A stretch of DNA of 64,000 nucleotides from Sitta carolinensis (GCA_032173965.1 JAVUNC010000019.1:6944501-7008500); one strand, 5' to 3'. Counted from the first letter of the stretch, positions 1-14,052 are shown. A program made the numbers and translations. The notes: generated by a model not told the origin, from the sequence alone.

Positions 1-3000
1 TCCTTACAGAAAGGAAAAGACCTTTTGTAGAATACTACAATATATACAATCAAATAATCTTTATTATTTACATGTCACTTTTAAAACCTCTCCTTGCAAA
101 TCACATCTGATTCTATCGTTTGGTTTTATTTTATCCTTTTTTCTTTTTTAATTAAACTCTGCCTCACAGAAACATCAGCAATTATGCTTGGTAGAATGGG
201 GTAAGAAGTTCACACAAAGCTCTCTCACAGCACAGGCAGTGATGACAGGTTCTGTTAAATATGCATTTTCTCACCTTAAAGATATTTCACTGGAAAGCCT
301 GAGCAGCAGAAGAAACAGTAATGGTCTCTTGGCAAGCATATATAAGCTGCCATTATTGTGATGAAACATTAAACCACAAGCAGCTTCCACAGCCAGACCT
401 GCTTATGTAAAGGAGTGCATTTCTTCAAGTGTTTTAGTTTAAATAGATATTAAAATATTGTTAAGGACTGTCTTCTAACTCAGCTTTCACCTCTTTTGTA
501 TGTATAATACAATACATTACTGTGTTTTTGGAGTAAGGGTTTGGTTGTTTTTATTTTTTAAAAATCTTAGAGAAAAGATTAAATTGAAAAGAAATTAGCT
601 GCCTTCTGCTTCCTACCAGCAAAGTAGTACAGACTTTTTTAAATCCTGGATCAAAACTACCTTATGCAATTTTGAATTTGTCAAGGCTAGTACCAATCCC
701 TCAAAAGAAGGATTTCCTTCATTTCATTTTGGGCATTTACATAAGCACCTTAAGTTGGGTCACTGGAATTATTCTCCCTCATTCCCCATCCCATCTCACT
801 CCATTCAGAAGGCTCATCCTATAATCTAATTTCACAAAAGAAAACTGCACTTTCTCTCCCTGTGAAGCAGCAAATATACATACAGCTTATTTTCATGGAG
901 GCTTGAGCTACAGGGGGTTAATATTTTAGAACTCCTAGGTAAAATTTGCAATCACAGTAGGAAAAGCTTAAGAGACACTTAACCTCAGGAATGCCTCACA
1001 TCTTAGTGACATTAGGAACCTCCAAATGCAAATTACTGTGCAGGCACTTGTTTTTTTAAGTTTTCCTCTGAGTAAAGGGGTGAAGGAAAAAGGTACAAGA
1101 TGCCCTGGAAGAGCTTCCTCTTAGGAATAAAAGGGTCTTTTACAAGAACATGATTATCTCTGTAGACCCACACAGCTTGGATTTCTAAGGTGAATTTCAC
1201 AATGTAATGAAATGTAGCCCTTTCAAGTTCTTTTGGAAATCAGTTCAAGAGCCAGGTCATCAGACTTGCTGAAATATGTAAAGGATAAAAAGTGACAATA
1301 AAATTGCCTTTTTTCTCTTTACATATAAGAAATTACTTAACGTGCAGAATCACAACAAACTCCAATAATGAAAAAAAACCTGCAAAATTAATTGCTTCTG
1401 CAAAAGAGCTGCCTTTTCAGTTTTCTTTCAGTTTGATCCTACTGATTTGATCATATCACAGGTCCTTCAATCAATGCCATCAGTTTGGAAAAACTAACTG
1501 TGTTAGACTGAGGTGGTATTTTAATTATCATGGTCCTCCTCAAAGATAAAAGCTGGAAGATATCATTAGATCACTTAATCAAATGTTTATGGAATACCAT
1601 TCCACCATATTCAACAATAGCTGGTCTGCAAAAAGGTTTCCCCGTATTTTGATATGGTAACTTTGATCTATAAAAAGAATTGCAAGGTAACCACAAAACT
1701 TCAGTGTTCATTTAGATAAACTGGACAAAAGCAATAATATACCATGAACAGCCAGTCTCCAGTCAAATTATTCATAACCCAAAATAATAGAGAGTGACCA
1801 AGCTCAGAAATTTAATTTTCCTAATTCAACAAGGGACTTCCTGAGCTCGTATACAATTTTGAAGAACTTGGCCTATCAACAACTATTCCTTATATTTATT
1901 TTTATGTTCAGAGACAAGAACATAAAAATGAGATTGCAAAGCTTTTGCTCAGGATTCCTATCTGGTTGAACAAACAGAGAGCATCTATCATTATTTAGAT
2001 TTATTGATACCTCAAAACAAGCTAAGAATTCACACTTTACACAAGGAAAAGTGAGCTGCAACACACCTACTTATTCCTGAAAACTAATTTCATTTTAGAA
2101 AGGGGATCTAAGACAGCATTGCCACATCTGAGGAAAATGCCACTTTCTCTCAGTATTTGCAAGATCCCACCAGGTAACAGCTGTAAGTTAATGCAGGGGA
2201 TATTTTTCTAGCTATATTGGGATAGGAAGGTGTGTGGGTAGTTTTACATTTTTTATTAACTTTAATCTTATTTTGGATTTCAGTTCCAAATTTGTTCTTG
2301 AGACCTTTTTTTTAGTATCCTGAACTTGTTTCAGATGTAGCAATTTGTCCAACTAGAAGAAATGATGCTATTAATGATGTAGAAAGAACCTAGATAAGAA
2401 GTCACTTGTTTTCTCTACAAGATAAGCTCTTTTTTTTCATGAAGGATGAAGATGCTAAACCATGAAATTTTCAACATTTAGGAGGACTGTACTGCTTAAG
2501 AGCAGAGCAGGTATTTCTAATTAAAGATTAAGTGACATTCTTCTTTCAAGGTTCTCCATTTGGTTGCTTATGTTTTAAAAAAGGGAACAGTTAGTTATAG
2601 AAGTGGTATGTGTTTATGTAAATCAAAGATGTCTCTACCAATGTAGAGATCAAAATCTAATTAACCTCTGCAGGCAATTTTATTTATAGTATTTATGCTA
2701 TATTTTTCAGTAAATTAATGATTGGGAATTTAAATAATTTTGCTTCACTAAAAGATCACATGATTTTTAAAAATATTCACACTGATCTATTTGAACCCTG
2801 GATGAGGGTAGGGAGAGGAGTATCCTTAATTCACTGTGAGGAGCACTCAGATAGTTTGGTGATCTGATCACACAAGCTTCTATGGAATCAGATATTCCAA
2901 GAAACACTGCCAAGGTCCTCAAGTGTTTACAATTCTTCAGATGCACTGAATTGCTTTACTAAACACTAACTGAACAAGACGAACACAATTTTGTGCATAT

Positions 3001-6000
3001 TTACACAAAAGAAGTAAGTCTTATCTTACAGTACAACAAGAACTCTGAGAGTACTGACTTTTTCCCTTGCAAGAGAACCTGGATTTGTAGAGTTTTAAGA
3101 ATATGCAAGAGTTGGGTCAGGATTCACAGTAAATACAAGTATTTTTAGGTTCCACTTTTGAGTAGCAATGACTGTATCTTGGTGAAAGATTGGCATTCTG
3201 TCAAGCTTTTGTGTCTCCCACACTGGACAAGGAAAAGGAGTTAATTATACAAGTTTTCAATCCAGAAAAGAGCTACCTTGATTACTTAGATGGCAGGTCA
3301 CATTTCAGGGAATGAGTTCTAGAAAATTCTATATCCAGCAGGGAGTGTACATCAGCAGGAATGGAAAACTGCAAGCCAGAAGCTATGAAACCATTACAGG
3401 CTCCCTCACTGACCTTCTTTCAGCATGGAACCTTTGCAAACATCAATCCACATCTGCTAAAATAAAACCTACATCCCACCACCTCTTCCCTCACACAATA
3501 CACATGATTAATATCCGTTTTCTGTGGAAGCATATTCCTTGCTTCCTGTCTTTGCTGTGCAGAGAAATTAGAGACAAGAGGACAACTGCCCATGTGGAGA
3601 ATAGACTGCAATGTCCATACGCAGAATATATACCATTGCAAAATCAACATCACACTGGACAGGAAAAAGCTACCAACTTGTCCTTGAAAAGAAAAAAAAA
3701 AAATTAAAAAGTCCAAAGTATGGACCTAAAAAGAAAGAAAAAGGAAATGAGTCATGGGGAAAATTTCAGGGAAATTTCACATGAAAAGGAAACCCATAAG
3801 CAATTTCATAAAGTTTTCCATGCTGTTGTCTTCCCCCCGCCCTTTCTTTTTTCTTTCCCAGAAGCTTGATGGAAGAGGACAGGCCTCAAAATACTTTTAT
3901 TTATCCTGCTGTTAGAGGGAGAACAAAACAGAGAATAGGCCACAGTGTGCTCTGACACTCTGAAGATTTGTCTGCTGCATCTTTTTATTCATGGAATAAA
4001 AAAATGCATTGCATCAAGAACTGGCAAGTACAAGCATTCAAAAACTATGAATCAGATTGCCAAAACCCAAACACATTAAATAACCATTCCATCTCCAGTT
4101 TTCAGACATGCTGTCAGGAAATGAATGGTTTCTTTCTTCTCCTACGTCAAATGGGCAGGTGGAAAATTCCCAAGCACGTTCTTCTCATGGCTATGTTCTC
4201 AATCAGCTGGAAAGCAAATGTGTCAAAGTCCCCATAAGGTCATTTGGATTTATACCTTAAGTCCCTCCCTGACACTCAGAGGCAGCCTTCTGTCTTTGCT
4301 CCCACTAGAGAAACCAGAAACTTAGGAATGTTGAGATGCAGAATGGGAAAAAAAGATTCCAAGAGATAAAAATGGGTCCTCAATATCCCTATTATAAATT
4401 GGCTTTACTTAAGCAAATTATCTTCTTTCCTCTGTAAATATCTTAAGTCATCACCTAATTAAAGAAAGAAATGCAAGCTGCTTTGCTGTTCCAGGCCAAC
4501 ATACTTTTCTTATGGAGAGCACAATAGTTTGGAGAGCAGATGGAAACACCTGCTGGAAGCTCTAAAGAACACTGATCTTCCCAGCTGCTCAGAAGACTGA
4601 AGCACACTGCTCTGCTTGATACACATACCTGCTTACAAGCTTACAACCTTTGCAGCTTCTAAACATCACCCAGAGTCAGTCTTGACTTTGAACACGGCCC
4701 AAGAAAAGGCTTTCTCAAAAAAAGTTTACCACAAATACAGTCTGCAGGGTAATTTGTTTGAATTAATTCAGAACAAGAAAAATTGAGTCCTCATGCAAAA
4801 CATTTGTTTCCAGGAGGCTCACAAAGGGATTCTGCTACTGAAATGACATCATGTTTGTCTTGAACAAGTGTGGTTTTCCAGGAGTCTTCCAGTGAGACAC
4901 TGCCTGGACTCAGTGAATCAAATTTTCTAGCTTTAGCACTTTCCAAAATAAATAAAAAAAGAAATTATATTAGCAATCAAAATAGAAGCAAAAGCACAGG
5001 AATTGAGAAGCTCTTTTTCTACACAGACATGGTACTCAGATTCCAGACTATGTCTCAACTTGGATGGCTGCTCCCTTTAATTTAGAATTCTACTTTGACA
5101 GTCATTGACCCGGAAATACTTTATAGATAATTAACCCTTGGGGAATGGTCACAATTAGGATCCTGAATAAAGAACTAAATTAGGGAGGCCACAAGTCCCA
5201 CCATGACTCACATACATTGAGACGGTTTCAAGGAATCAATTATTAGCTGGTTGAATGTGTCATGGCACAGTTCACACACAGCCATTTCATTATACAGATC
5301 AATGTGCAGATCTGACACATCAAAAGGCAGCAATCTCACAGTTTGAATGTATAAATTCAAACAGAATTTCTTCTAGTAAAGCCACTGATGAAAAATTGTT
5401 CTTTCTTATTACACTTATAAACATGTTTAAGTTCAATGGTTTGTTGATAAAAAACACCTTTGGGGGGGTTAAAAAAAGTCTTAAAACTCATAATAATGAA
5501 TTCATTGTAGCTGCAAGAACTTCAATTACAATAAGAACCACCTGTAGAAAAAGCAGCACATGTGACTCAAGACGAAAGCTGCAGCCAGCCACCAGCATAA
5601 CAGGAGCCAAAGAGCTGACCTTGTGAACTCCATCAATGGAGGTTGCCACACACTCCTGGTACAGAAGAAACCCAGACAGGGTTTATTCTGTAGCTACAGA
5701 TAACATCTTGACTATTGCTCTAAGAACCTACTTCCTGTCCCTCTTGCTGCCCTTTGCTCTTAGGCTCTGATCCAGCAGTGCTCTTTGCCCCCTCAGTTGT
5801 GTTAACTCATTCTGCCAGCACAGCCTTGGTTTCTAACCCCACCTCTGGTCTGCTTAGCACCAATTCCTGGATCTCACTGCCTACCATGCCCCCTCCCCTT
5901 CCCTACTATTTCTAATCATCTCACTGACACTGGAGGAGGAACAAGCAAGCAGGAGAGAACACCTAGTCTAGGATCACTCTCTGGAGCTTGCACCCCCTCG

Positions 6001-6050
6001 TTTCCCACTCCTTTGTAACACTATTTCACTCCTGCATACCCTAAACTACA
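1..6050. other. AT-rich unique DNA, no gene seen; possible intron of the minus-strand gene
   Basis: No open frame here resembles a known protein; the longest are 131 codons (3312-3707, plus) and 123 codons (5255-5626, plus), both within chance. I saw no CpG cluster, RNA gene or clear repeat. If the splice donor at 24424 is real, this DNA lies downstream in the leftward transcript and would be part of intron 1 or a later intron. That placement is inference: no acceptor or second exon was identified. Short homopolymers and poly-T runs are scattered through it. Confidence 0.5.
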
Positions 6051-6054
6051 GATC
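6051..6054. repeat. Target-site duplication, left copy (GATC)
   Basis: The four bases GATC directly precede the TG of the LTR and recur directly after its terminal CA at 6620-6623. A short direct repeat flanking a TG...CA element is the signature of integrase-mediated insertion. Four bases is short, so chance agreement (about 1 in 256) is possible. Confidence 0.5.
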
Positions 6055-6619
6055 TGTTGGAACACTGAACACAGAGAATTTTAGGCTTTCTGTACTGTCT
6101 GAGAATGCTCCACAAAGACATACTGCATTTGACCTGAGACCTTGGGAAAGGCTTCCAAAACTCAGTGATAGCACTGAGTCTGTGAGTGTGTAGTTGAATA
6201 GGCGTGTTTTATCACAGGGTGAGAGATTTAGAACTTAAGGAGGTGGGCTAAAATAATATATATGTAACAAGATGGAGGGTTTAGGGCATAGTCTTCTTCC
6301 TCACAAGTTTGGGTGACTTCATATGATTGGTTAGAAAAGCCCACAGTGCAGGACATGGGTAGCTAGTCATTGGATTAAAAATTAAAATAAATTAGTTGGC
6401 ATCTCATAATGGGTAGTTTAGGCTTAAAAAGATCTTGAAACTTTACTCTGTACTCCATTTTTACTTGTTAACTTGGCATGCAGAAGCACTAACAGTCAGT
6501 GTGGCTGTAACTCAGATAAGAAATAATAAACATCGGAGTCCAAACAAGAATTGTCTCTCGCACTTTTAATCCTGACCCTGAAAAGAAGAACCTGATAAAG
6601 TAAAGGGGTTCTCCACACA
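6055..6619 (+). mobile_element. Solo LTR of an endogenous retrovirus, avian ERVL-like
   Basis: The element is 565 bp, starts with TGTTGGA and ends with TCCACACA, an imperfect terminal inverted repeat. GATC flanks it on both sides. A TATA-like AT stretch lies near 6255-6265 and a poly(A) signal AATAAA at 6525-6530. This is followed by a segment (about 6533-6560) reading GGAGTCCAAACAAG and then TCTCTCGCA, like the R/U5 part of avian ERVL LTRs as I remember them. No gag, pol or env sequence adjoins either end, so this is a solo LTR left by LTR-LTR recombination. Its orientation is plus, opposite to the inferred leftward gene. Family assignment is from memory. Confidence 0.75.
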
Positions 6620-6623
6620 GATC
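6620..6623. repeat. Target-site duplication, right copy (GATC)
   Basis: GATC follows the LTR terminal CA directly and matches the four bases before the LTR start at 6051-6054. Confidence 0.5.
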
Positions 6624-9600
6624 TATCCACTCATGCCCCAGTTAAGATTCCTTGCAAGCAAGTAAAAGAAAAGCCACTGGCACCAATCCAATTGAAACCA
6701 TAGAATAAAGAATAACACCTGAGCATCAAGATCTTACCAGTTGCCCTAGAGTTTTCTGCAACCTTAATTGACAAGGAATAAAACCTTAACAGTCAGATAA
6801 ACATACATTCTTTACAGTACTTGTTCTCTAGCATTTTCCTTATGACATCTATTCTGAATTAGAGCAGAGGTTGAAAAAAAGTCTGGTTTACTTTGTGTAT
6901 TTTTCGGGAAGTTTTGCTATTATGCTGGGACAGGGAAGGAGAGAAACATTTACAAAAAGCTTGGCAAGAAGTGGCAACACCCACTTTTCTTTTGTCATTT
7001 TGGACCCCATTGCCAATATTTTTGGATTTTCATTCTGGAAAAAGGAGAAAGATGAGGAATTGTCTGAAGGAGTTTTTGTTGGGCTGCTTGCCGTCAGAAA
7101 GCTGGAAAATTGCCGAGGCTGAAGAAAGAAAGTATTCTATAAACTCAGCTCTGACTTGTGTTGAACAGAACATTTACAGAGAATTAATATTTCCAGTGTC
7201 TTGACCTAGGAAACTTTGTTATCTTGTATGATGTTCAAAGAAATGATCAGTGGAAAAAACAGAGAATTGCCAAACAACCAGCAGCAGTGCAGCCAGCTGT
7301 CCTGTCTGACAGTGTCTTGTCAGACACCTCGATAGGAAGAAAGCCCACAAGAGACAGAGATGGTGAGTTTATTCTTAGCCTCTGTTAACATTTATCTTAT
7401 GCCATAAAATACTCAGGCTTACATTCTTCTCACTATTACTCATTCATTAGCAGACTGATCTTGTCTTCTATATAAAAAGACCTAATCCTTTTGTTCTACA
7501 AGCAATCTTTAAGCCTTGTTCACTCTTGCTGAGTACCCAAATTCATGAAGGAAAAGGACTGACAGCAGCTAGACAACCTGCCCACTCAAGCAACAAAGGT
7601 ACAAATTCACTCAGCTATCAGTAGCAGTAATCAGTCAGAAGCCCCATACTTAAAATCCTGTAACTTTAAAATAAAGTCTAAATGCAGTATCTTGTTCTAA
7701 GGAAAAGCTCCCATTTTATGGGATATCTTACTAGGAAGCATTGTTAGCTGTGAATGGTGGCTCAGAGTGTGTAAAACAGCTTCAAGGCTTCAGGGAGCAC
7801 AGTATTAAAGAGGAAGAAAGTAGTAAGGAGAAGATTAAATCTTACATCTGGGATTTGTTCAGTTATTACAGAGCAAGGGATGCTCTTGAGAAGATGCCTC
7901 TCCAAGCCAGGGAGGTCTGGTTGGGCTGGCCAGCTGTCCAAAGGGCCAACTACTAAGATTTAATCAACCTTTTACCCTTGGAGGAAGTTCTCATTCTCCT
8001 GCAGGAGAGGAACTGGGCAAAGGAAGGACACAACCATACTAAAAGGCACCCCTGGCACACCCGTTAAAGAACAGCTGGGAGCCACCAGCTCAGACAACAG
8101 AACCAGCACAAACAGTCACGTAAAAAGACCAAGTCTGCAGGGACTCCTTGTAAAACAAGTATCTGTAATCTTATCCAGCCTACGTGGCTAAAACCACAGG
8201 GGGTAAAGAGAAGGAAAGGTGCCAGATGGAGAAGGCTTAGTCTAAGAAAACAAAAATATGAATTCCTGTTGCCTGCCTTATTTAGAGTATAATTTATTCA
8301 TCACCACCCCAGACTGAAATGTCTGAGCAACTTCCAGAGCACTGAGAAGTTATTTTTGTCCTCTAAAATGTAAGGAGTGTAAGAAACACAACCAACAATC
8401 ACTGTTTAATACAATAATAATGCAATACTATGATTCACTTGCATTAAGTCTGACTAAATATGTCATTATCTTTAAATAGAAATGGCAACTAATAATTTTA
8501 AAACTAAAAATAGAAATATATGTGATGTGAATCCTATGTGACTTACTCCTAACATGCATATATTATGCTGTCTTTCAAATGTTTTCCTGGGTGCTTTCAG
8601 CTTTGGTAATTTTTTTTGTTTTTCACTCAATTTTGCTTTATATTTCTTTTGTGTAGCAAGATGCCATGTAGTCACAGAAATGCATTTCTAGAATTTTGTA
8701 CAAAAAAGGACTACATCATTCTACTACTAAAGAAACCATGCTGATCTGAAATGTAGATACCATTGCAACTAAAGAAAATCAAATGGCAGAGAAGATGACA
8801 ATGAAATATGTGGGAGCAAATACACAAATAAACCCCTTATAATGAAAGGAATACTAAAAGTCTTCTAAAAATGTCAGCTAGGGAAACTCAATAAAGGTCA
8901 AGACACTTTGAAAAGGAGAAGTTAATCAAAGCTTTCTGTATTTACTGTCTTTTGTTCCATAACATAGTACAATGTACTCTAGGTTACTTTAAAGCTGTGA
9001 CCTTTCTTGCCAGCCTTCACTGTTCACTAACACAAAAGTCCCAAGTTTTTCTTGAAGAAGCCAAACCTGTTGATGTATAAATTTTGAGTCTCCAAAAGCA
9101 CTACTTAGATGACAGAACTTCATCAATATGATTACTTTTGACTGTTCTTGCATAAACCAAAATAAACAACAGGTGGGGAATGACCCCAGAACTCCCTTCA
9201 TATATTTTAAACAGCCTTTAATGTTACCATTCCCACCACTAGCAAATGAAAATAGGTGGGGCAGATACCTTTGTGCCAATAAAAATGTTTCATTTAACAA
9301 CAGAGTATGTGTTAAGAAGGCAAATTAAAATGTACAGGCACGTTTTGAAGTCACTGAATTTAGAGCTGTGAAAATAAACCAGCAATTTCAAAATGGAAGC
9401 ATTACAAAAACGACAAGCAGATTTCCCTCACCTTAAGGAAAACCATGGTTTTCAAATAATTTTCTTTAAACTGTCACTATTAAAAGGAAAGCAAAAATCA
9501 AGAATGACAAAGATCGTGAATAGTATCAAAACCACGCTTGAAACTTTTTTTTTTTTGTTTCTCAACAACCACATTTTCCTGTGTTTTAAAGTGCTTCTTT

Positions 9601-9977
9601 CCTTTCTTACAGGGCAAGAACATTAAGAGGAGAAACAGCCTAGCAAGACTACACAGCAAGTGCTTCTGTCCTTCCCTCCCTCAGGAAACAGTATTATTTT
9701 CCTAGGGTGGCATAGTTACAACGTACATTTAAGTTGCTCCAACAGCAGCTAAAACTACAGCTTCCGTTTTCAATTCACACGACTCCCAAGACATAAAAGT
9801 GGAAAGGAAATTTGTTTCCCAAATAACACCCCTTATTCTGCAGCTTACTTAAAGCTAAGTAGTTATTTCCTGTGAGAATTGTACAGGAGTTAATAAGACA
9901 TCTTTTTCTTTTAAAGAGAATCATCCGTGAGTCATCCCAAACCAATACACAGTACCACTACAGACAACAGATCCACA
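6624..9977. other. Unrecognised DNA without genes
   Basis: No coding exon or known repeat was identified. The part from about 7260 to 8250 is visibly richer in G and C than its surroundings and could be an old, unrecognised insertion. It contains a 9-bp perfect inverted repeat (7303-7311 with 7318-7326, six-base loop). The open frame at 7741-7956 (71 codons) resembles nothing I know. Confidence 0.4.
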
Positions 9978-10365
9978 CGGAATGTGGCTGGAAGGGACCT
10001 CTGGAGGTCTGCTGCTCCTATCCTGCTCCAGCAGGACCAGCTGCACAGTGAGCTGGTGAATATCTGAGGGACACTCCACAACCACCTCAGGCAAGCCGTG
10101 CTGGTGCCCACTGACTCTCCCAGTAAAAAAAGGTATTTTCTGATGTGTCCATTGCCTCTGGCTGGTCACTGGGCACCACTGAGAAGAGCTTGGTTCCATC
10201 TTCTGCACCCTCCCTCCAGGTACTTGCACACTCTGGTAAAGTGTCCCTCCCCAAACCTTTTCTGTCCCAGCTCCCACCCTCTCCTCACATGTCAGAGATG
10301 CTCCAGTCCCCTTGCCATCTTCATGACCCTTCATTGAACTCTCTCCAGTATACCCAGTATGTGTT
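9978..10365 (-). mobile_element. CR1 LINE, 3'-region fragment, antisense
   Basis: The plus strand reads as the reverse complement of a CR1 3' region. Successive blocks match the remembered avian consensus: GGCTGGAAGGGACCTCTGGA near 9986, a 'gctccagcaggaccagct' block near 10026, a block around 10145-10200 containing CATTGCCTCTGGCTGG and GGCACCACTGAGAAGAGC, and GAGATGCTCCAGTCCC near 10298 followed by ACTCTCTCCAGTAT. The copy is diverged and truncated at both ends. Open frames across it on both strands (for example 9921-10334) are by-products of the repeat, not genes. Confidence 0.92.
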
Positions 10366-10949
10366 TGTGCAGGGACTCAATCCTAAGAATTTCTGGAAGA
10401 ATCCAGAGTATCCTGATTAGCTGGGAAGTTAAGCCTGAAGGGTTTAAAGTTCCACCTAAGCTGCTGCACAGGGTTTTACAAGAAGGCAAAGAGAGCTCAT
10501 TGCCCTCCAAATTCACCATGAGGGGGTTTCCTCTTTAGCCACTACAATAATAGCTTTGGTCCTGGTCCTAACTCAGAGCAGAAGAATTAATGCCAACTTT
10601 CAGGAAACTGAATTCTGTCTGAAAATATCTCCCTGCTAGCTGTAAAATTAACGAGACTATAAAGTCACTTAAAAATTCACCAGTCTTCAGCTTTGTTTCA
10701 AAGAGTTTAAGCTTCATGAAGCAAATAATAAAGCCGATAATGTTGTTGTGAAATATTGCAAGGCTCAGAGAAAAAAACAGCAGCTCTGTGTCACAGCATG
10801 ACCTATCAAAATAGTTCAAATTACTTTAGGAAACCATAAATATATTCCAAAAAAAAAGTTCACTGATCTCCCTCCACAATTTGGTAAGAGGAGCAAATAC
10901 CTAGGCAGGCTAGAAGACATGAGCAATAACTGCAGATTCCTTTACACTT
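10366..10949. other. Intervening DNA, nothing recognised
   Basis: Unique-looking AT-rich sequence between the CR1 fragment and the MIR relic. The minus-strand open frames at 10331-10519 and 10568-10819 have no recognisable features. Confidence 0.5.
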
Positions 10950-11080
10950 ATTTATATTAAGCCATTATTCTTTCATAGCGCTTGCAGAGCAATTTACAGT
11001 AATCTGCAATATGAAAAAGGGATATAACAGACAAAGAAAATGAGAAGTTATGTGATTAGCATTTCTTAGGATGTCAGAAT
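10950..11080 (-). repeat. Degraded MIR/CORE-SINE relic, antisense
   Basis: The plus strand shows the order expected of an inverted MIR. First comes the tail-proximal 'agcgcttgcagagcaatttac' type block near 10977-10997, then the remnant of the 'gaaaatgagaagttatgtgatt' block near 11036-11057. In the mammalian/amniote consensus these correspond to the AAGCGCTTT end and the AAACTGAGGC...AAGTGACTTG core. Divergence is high, so the call is moderate. Confidence 0.5.
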
Positions 11081-14005
11081 TTTTAATAACACTGAAGCAA
11101 AGAAGAAAGATTAATAACAACAGAGTGAGCAAGAAATGGGATTTTAGGTATATTGTGGAAAATAAAAATTGAAAGTGATCTAAAACCTCTAACAGAATAT
11201 TTATAGGTCTATTTTATTGGTAACAGATTCCTAGCTTCAAATCAGGTTTGACTGCATTAGTCAGTAAGGAAAAATGTAATAATTTCCTGATACTTCACTG
11301 AAATTCTTAGGCTAAATTACAACAAAAATAAATAATAATCCCTTTTATAAGGAATATCAGAAAAGGATTCTCCTCCAGTTGTTCAGGAACGTTAGAGATT
11401 TAAAGTATTTCAAAATGTCTGGCTGTAGTTCAACACAACATGGCTAATAGGACTCAATATGAACTCTCCCATAACACTTTATCTAGTCAAATAATTTCTC
11501 TTTATAACTTTCTATCTCTAGCTTCCATACTGTCAAATAGAGATACCAAGCATATAAATGGGAAACTACATTAAGAGATATCATAACTGACTTTTAAGCT
11601 GAAAGTAGGTTTTCCTATACATTAAGAACCATCTCAAGTCAGCTGCAAGACACCAAATAAAATAACATCTATGACCTGCAACTTCTGTAAAGCTGTTACA
11701 CATTTTGATAGCATAATTTAGTCACTTTCTATTATGCAGACCACATAATAGAAATATACTTTGAAATGGTAACACTTTTTCCCATCAGTTTACTTTGAGC
11801 ATAGAGGATTTTTCTTTTTTTTTACTACTACCAGGGAATTCAAGGCATTTAGATTTGTTATCAGATGTACCAATAAAGGTGATCACTGTGTCCTCCATCA
11901 AAAGCCAAAAAAGTTTTAACTGATCACCAAATAAGGTAAACTATGATAAATCTTAAACTCCAAAAACTCATTTAAAATGCATCTCTCCAAGTTATCAACT
12001 GCAAAGATGTCTGCCTGTTCATCAAGTCAGCTTTGTCTCTTTCTAAATACAATAAAAGACTAAGGAACATTTACTTCAAGTACATTTTTAGGAGTCTGAA
12101 ATTCACTGTGAAAGCCAATAAAGATTAGGGAAAGCTGCCTATCAGCAATTAGACAGTAAAAGTCAAAGCACAGAGGTTCAGTATTAATTCTTTGGGAGAA
12201 AGGCATCCCAATCAACATCCTTCACCTTGACTGCAGAGGTATTAGCCTGAAACTGGAAGTGGTCCTGGACAGCCAATACAATTTTCACAAGTTACTGTGA
12301 GGAAAATTTCAGAATGTGAGTTGAGAAATTAGAACAGGCTATTTTCCTCTTCTTGGAACAATATCCACATACTCAATCATGCATATGTAAAATAGATGAG
12401 AAACTGTTTCACTCTGGACCAAAGCAAGATTTATGTGAGAAGCATAAAGCACAATTCAGTCAACCTGGAGAACCATTTGCAATTGTAAATGGCTTTGTAG
12501 AAATAACTTGGAATACCGGCAGAATTCTTTTTCTGGTGCTCTTGATCCTATATTCAGGAACTCAATCCAGTGACCTCTCCTTGGAGTCAGCACTGATCTT
12601 GGGTATCTATCATTTGCCTACAATAAAACAGACTGCCAGGAAATCACAGTCTCAGACTAGATGAAGTGATTCTGTGGAAATCTAACACATAATTATTAGT
12701 TTCTGAAAAGTGTTTTGGTCAGATACAGCAACATCGGCATTTGCAGGAGGGAGAACATCACATTTAGCAAGGGGTCACCCTTAGCAGAAATACAGTTTGA
12801 AACATTCACAGTGGAGATCATGGAATTCAGCACCACCCAAAAGAACATTCAGGATACTGAAGCTGCACAATGAAACAGAGAAATTATAAAGCACCAGATT
12901 TAAGGCTGTTGTTCCCGGCTGTTTGTGTTTTTTTCACAAAGGAACCCCACATTATCTGAATGCTCAGGCCTTGACAGCAGGGTGAAGAAAGAGAAATTAC
13001 TTTGTATTTCTTTTTCCCCTTTCCAGAGTGCTCAGATATTAAGATTCTAGGACAAATCCCTCTTTTTTTTCCCCTTCTTCCTCCATCTTAAGTTTATTAT
13101 ACTGCTATCTGAAAGTGTTGTATTTCAGTAATTTATTTTCACAAAAGGTCCTATTTATATTTTTATAACTCAAGGCCTACAGCACACAGCATATGAATTG
13201 TGTCTGCTTAATCTGGAGTGTTTCCAGACTGATTTTTTTCAGAATATTTGTCACTGTGCAGTACATCACAAGCACAATTCACAGTTGTTATCAGCTTCAG
13301 ATGCAGCTGTGAAAGCTTTGCATTCCTTATTTTATAGATGTCCAATTTGGAACCTTACTGTTCAAATACAAGGATCACAAGTAGTTACTGTTAATAGTGT
13401 TACAAATCTCGCTTTTTAAGCAAAAATAAAATCCAGATCTTCAGTGGCATTTAACTTCAGAAACCTTCAGCTGATCATCTCCAATCCTTTATTCAGTTCA
13501 GGACACAACATCAAGCACATGCAACAAGTAAAATGGGTTCTACAGACCACATTCTTTAAATCTGAAAGGCATTCCAAAAATACAAGCCATGGTAAACAGC
13601 AAGTTTTTTAAGGGGAAAAAAAAAGAGAATGTGTTAATGGAAATACATCCTGTCAATTCAAATATGGAGAGGTGGGTGACATTAAAGAACTTAGCCCATA
13701 TATCATTTGTCACTTATGTTTCTGTTGGTATTTTAATGAAGTCTAAGATCATGAGCCTACTGTGAAGAGAATCTGGGAGAACAACAGCTGCTCATCTCTA
13801 ATAGCAATCATGTAACTTAAGAAATGTCATTTTAATATTTTCAAGGAACAAAGGAAAGGAAAATACTCCAACAACAAAGCAGGATATCTTAAACAGAGGA
13901 AGACCCAACATTCCCATGTACAATATGCTTTCCTAAAAATCAAAACCTCAGCATTTAAGTTGGCCAACACCATAACTTCCAAGTATGCCCTTCAAATTCT
14001 TTAGC

Positions 14006-14011
<6 letters not shown>
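11081..14011. other. AT-rich unique DNA, no gene seen
   Basis: No repeat or exon was recognised. Plus-strand open frames of 103 codons (12353-12664) and 73 codons (13198-13419) lack recognisable domains, and no splice context supports them. Confidence 0.5.

Positions 14012-14050
<39 letters not shown>
14012..14050 (+). repeat. Poly(A) homopolymer, 39 bases
   Basis: An uninterrupted run of 39 A follows TTAGCTAAATT. No AATAAA lies in the 35 bases before it and no known element precedes it, so it is called a simple A-tract rather than a proven retroposon tail. Its length may be a sequencing or assembly estimate. Confidence 0.95.

Positions 14051-14052
<2 letters not shown>

Noticed and set aside
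9921..10334. 137-codon minus-strand frame
   Set aside because: It lies within the antisense CR1 3' region, which is normally non-coding in that part.
12817..12840. REST/NRSF element
   Set aside because: Only the left half (TTCAGCACC) is present; the right half-site is absent.
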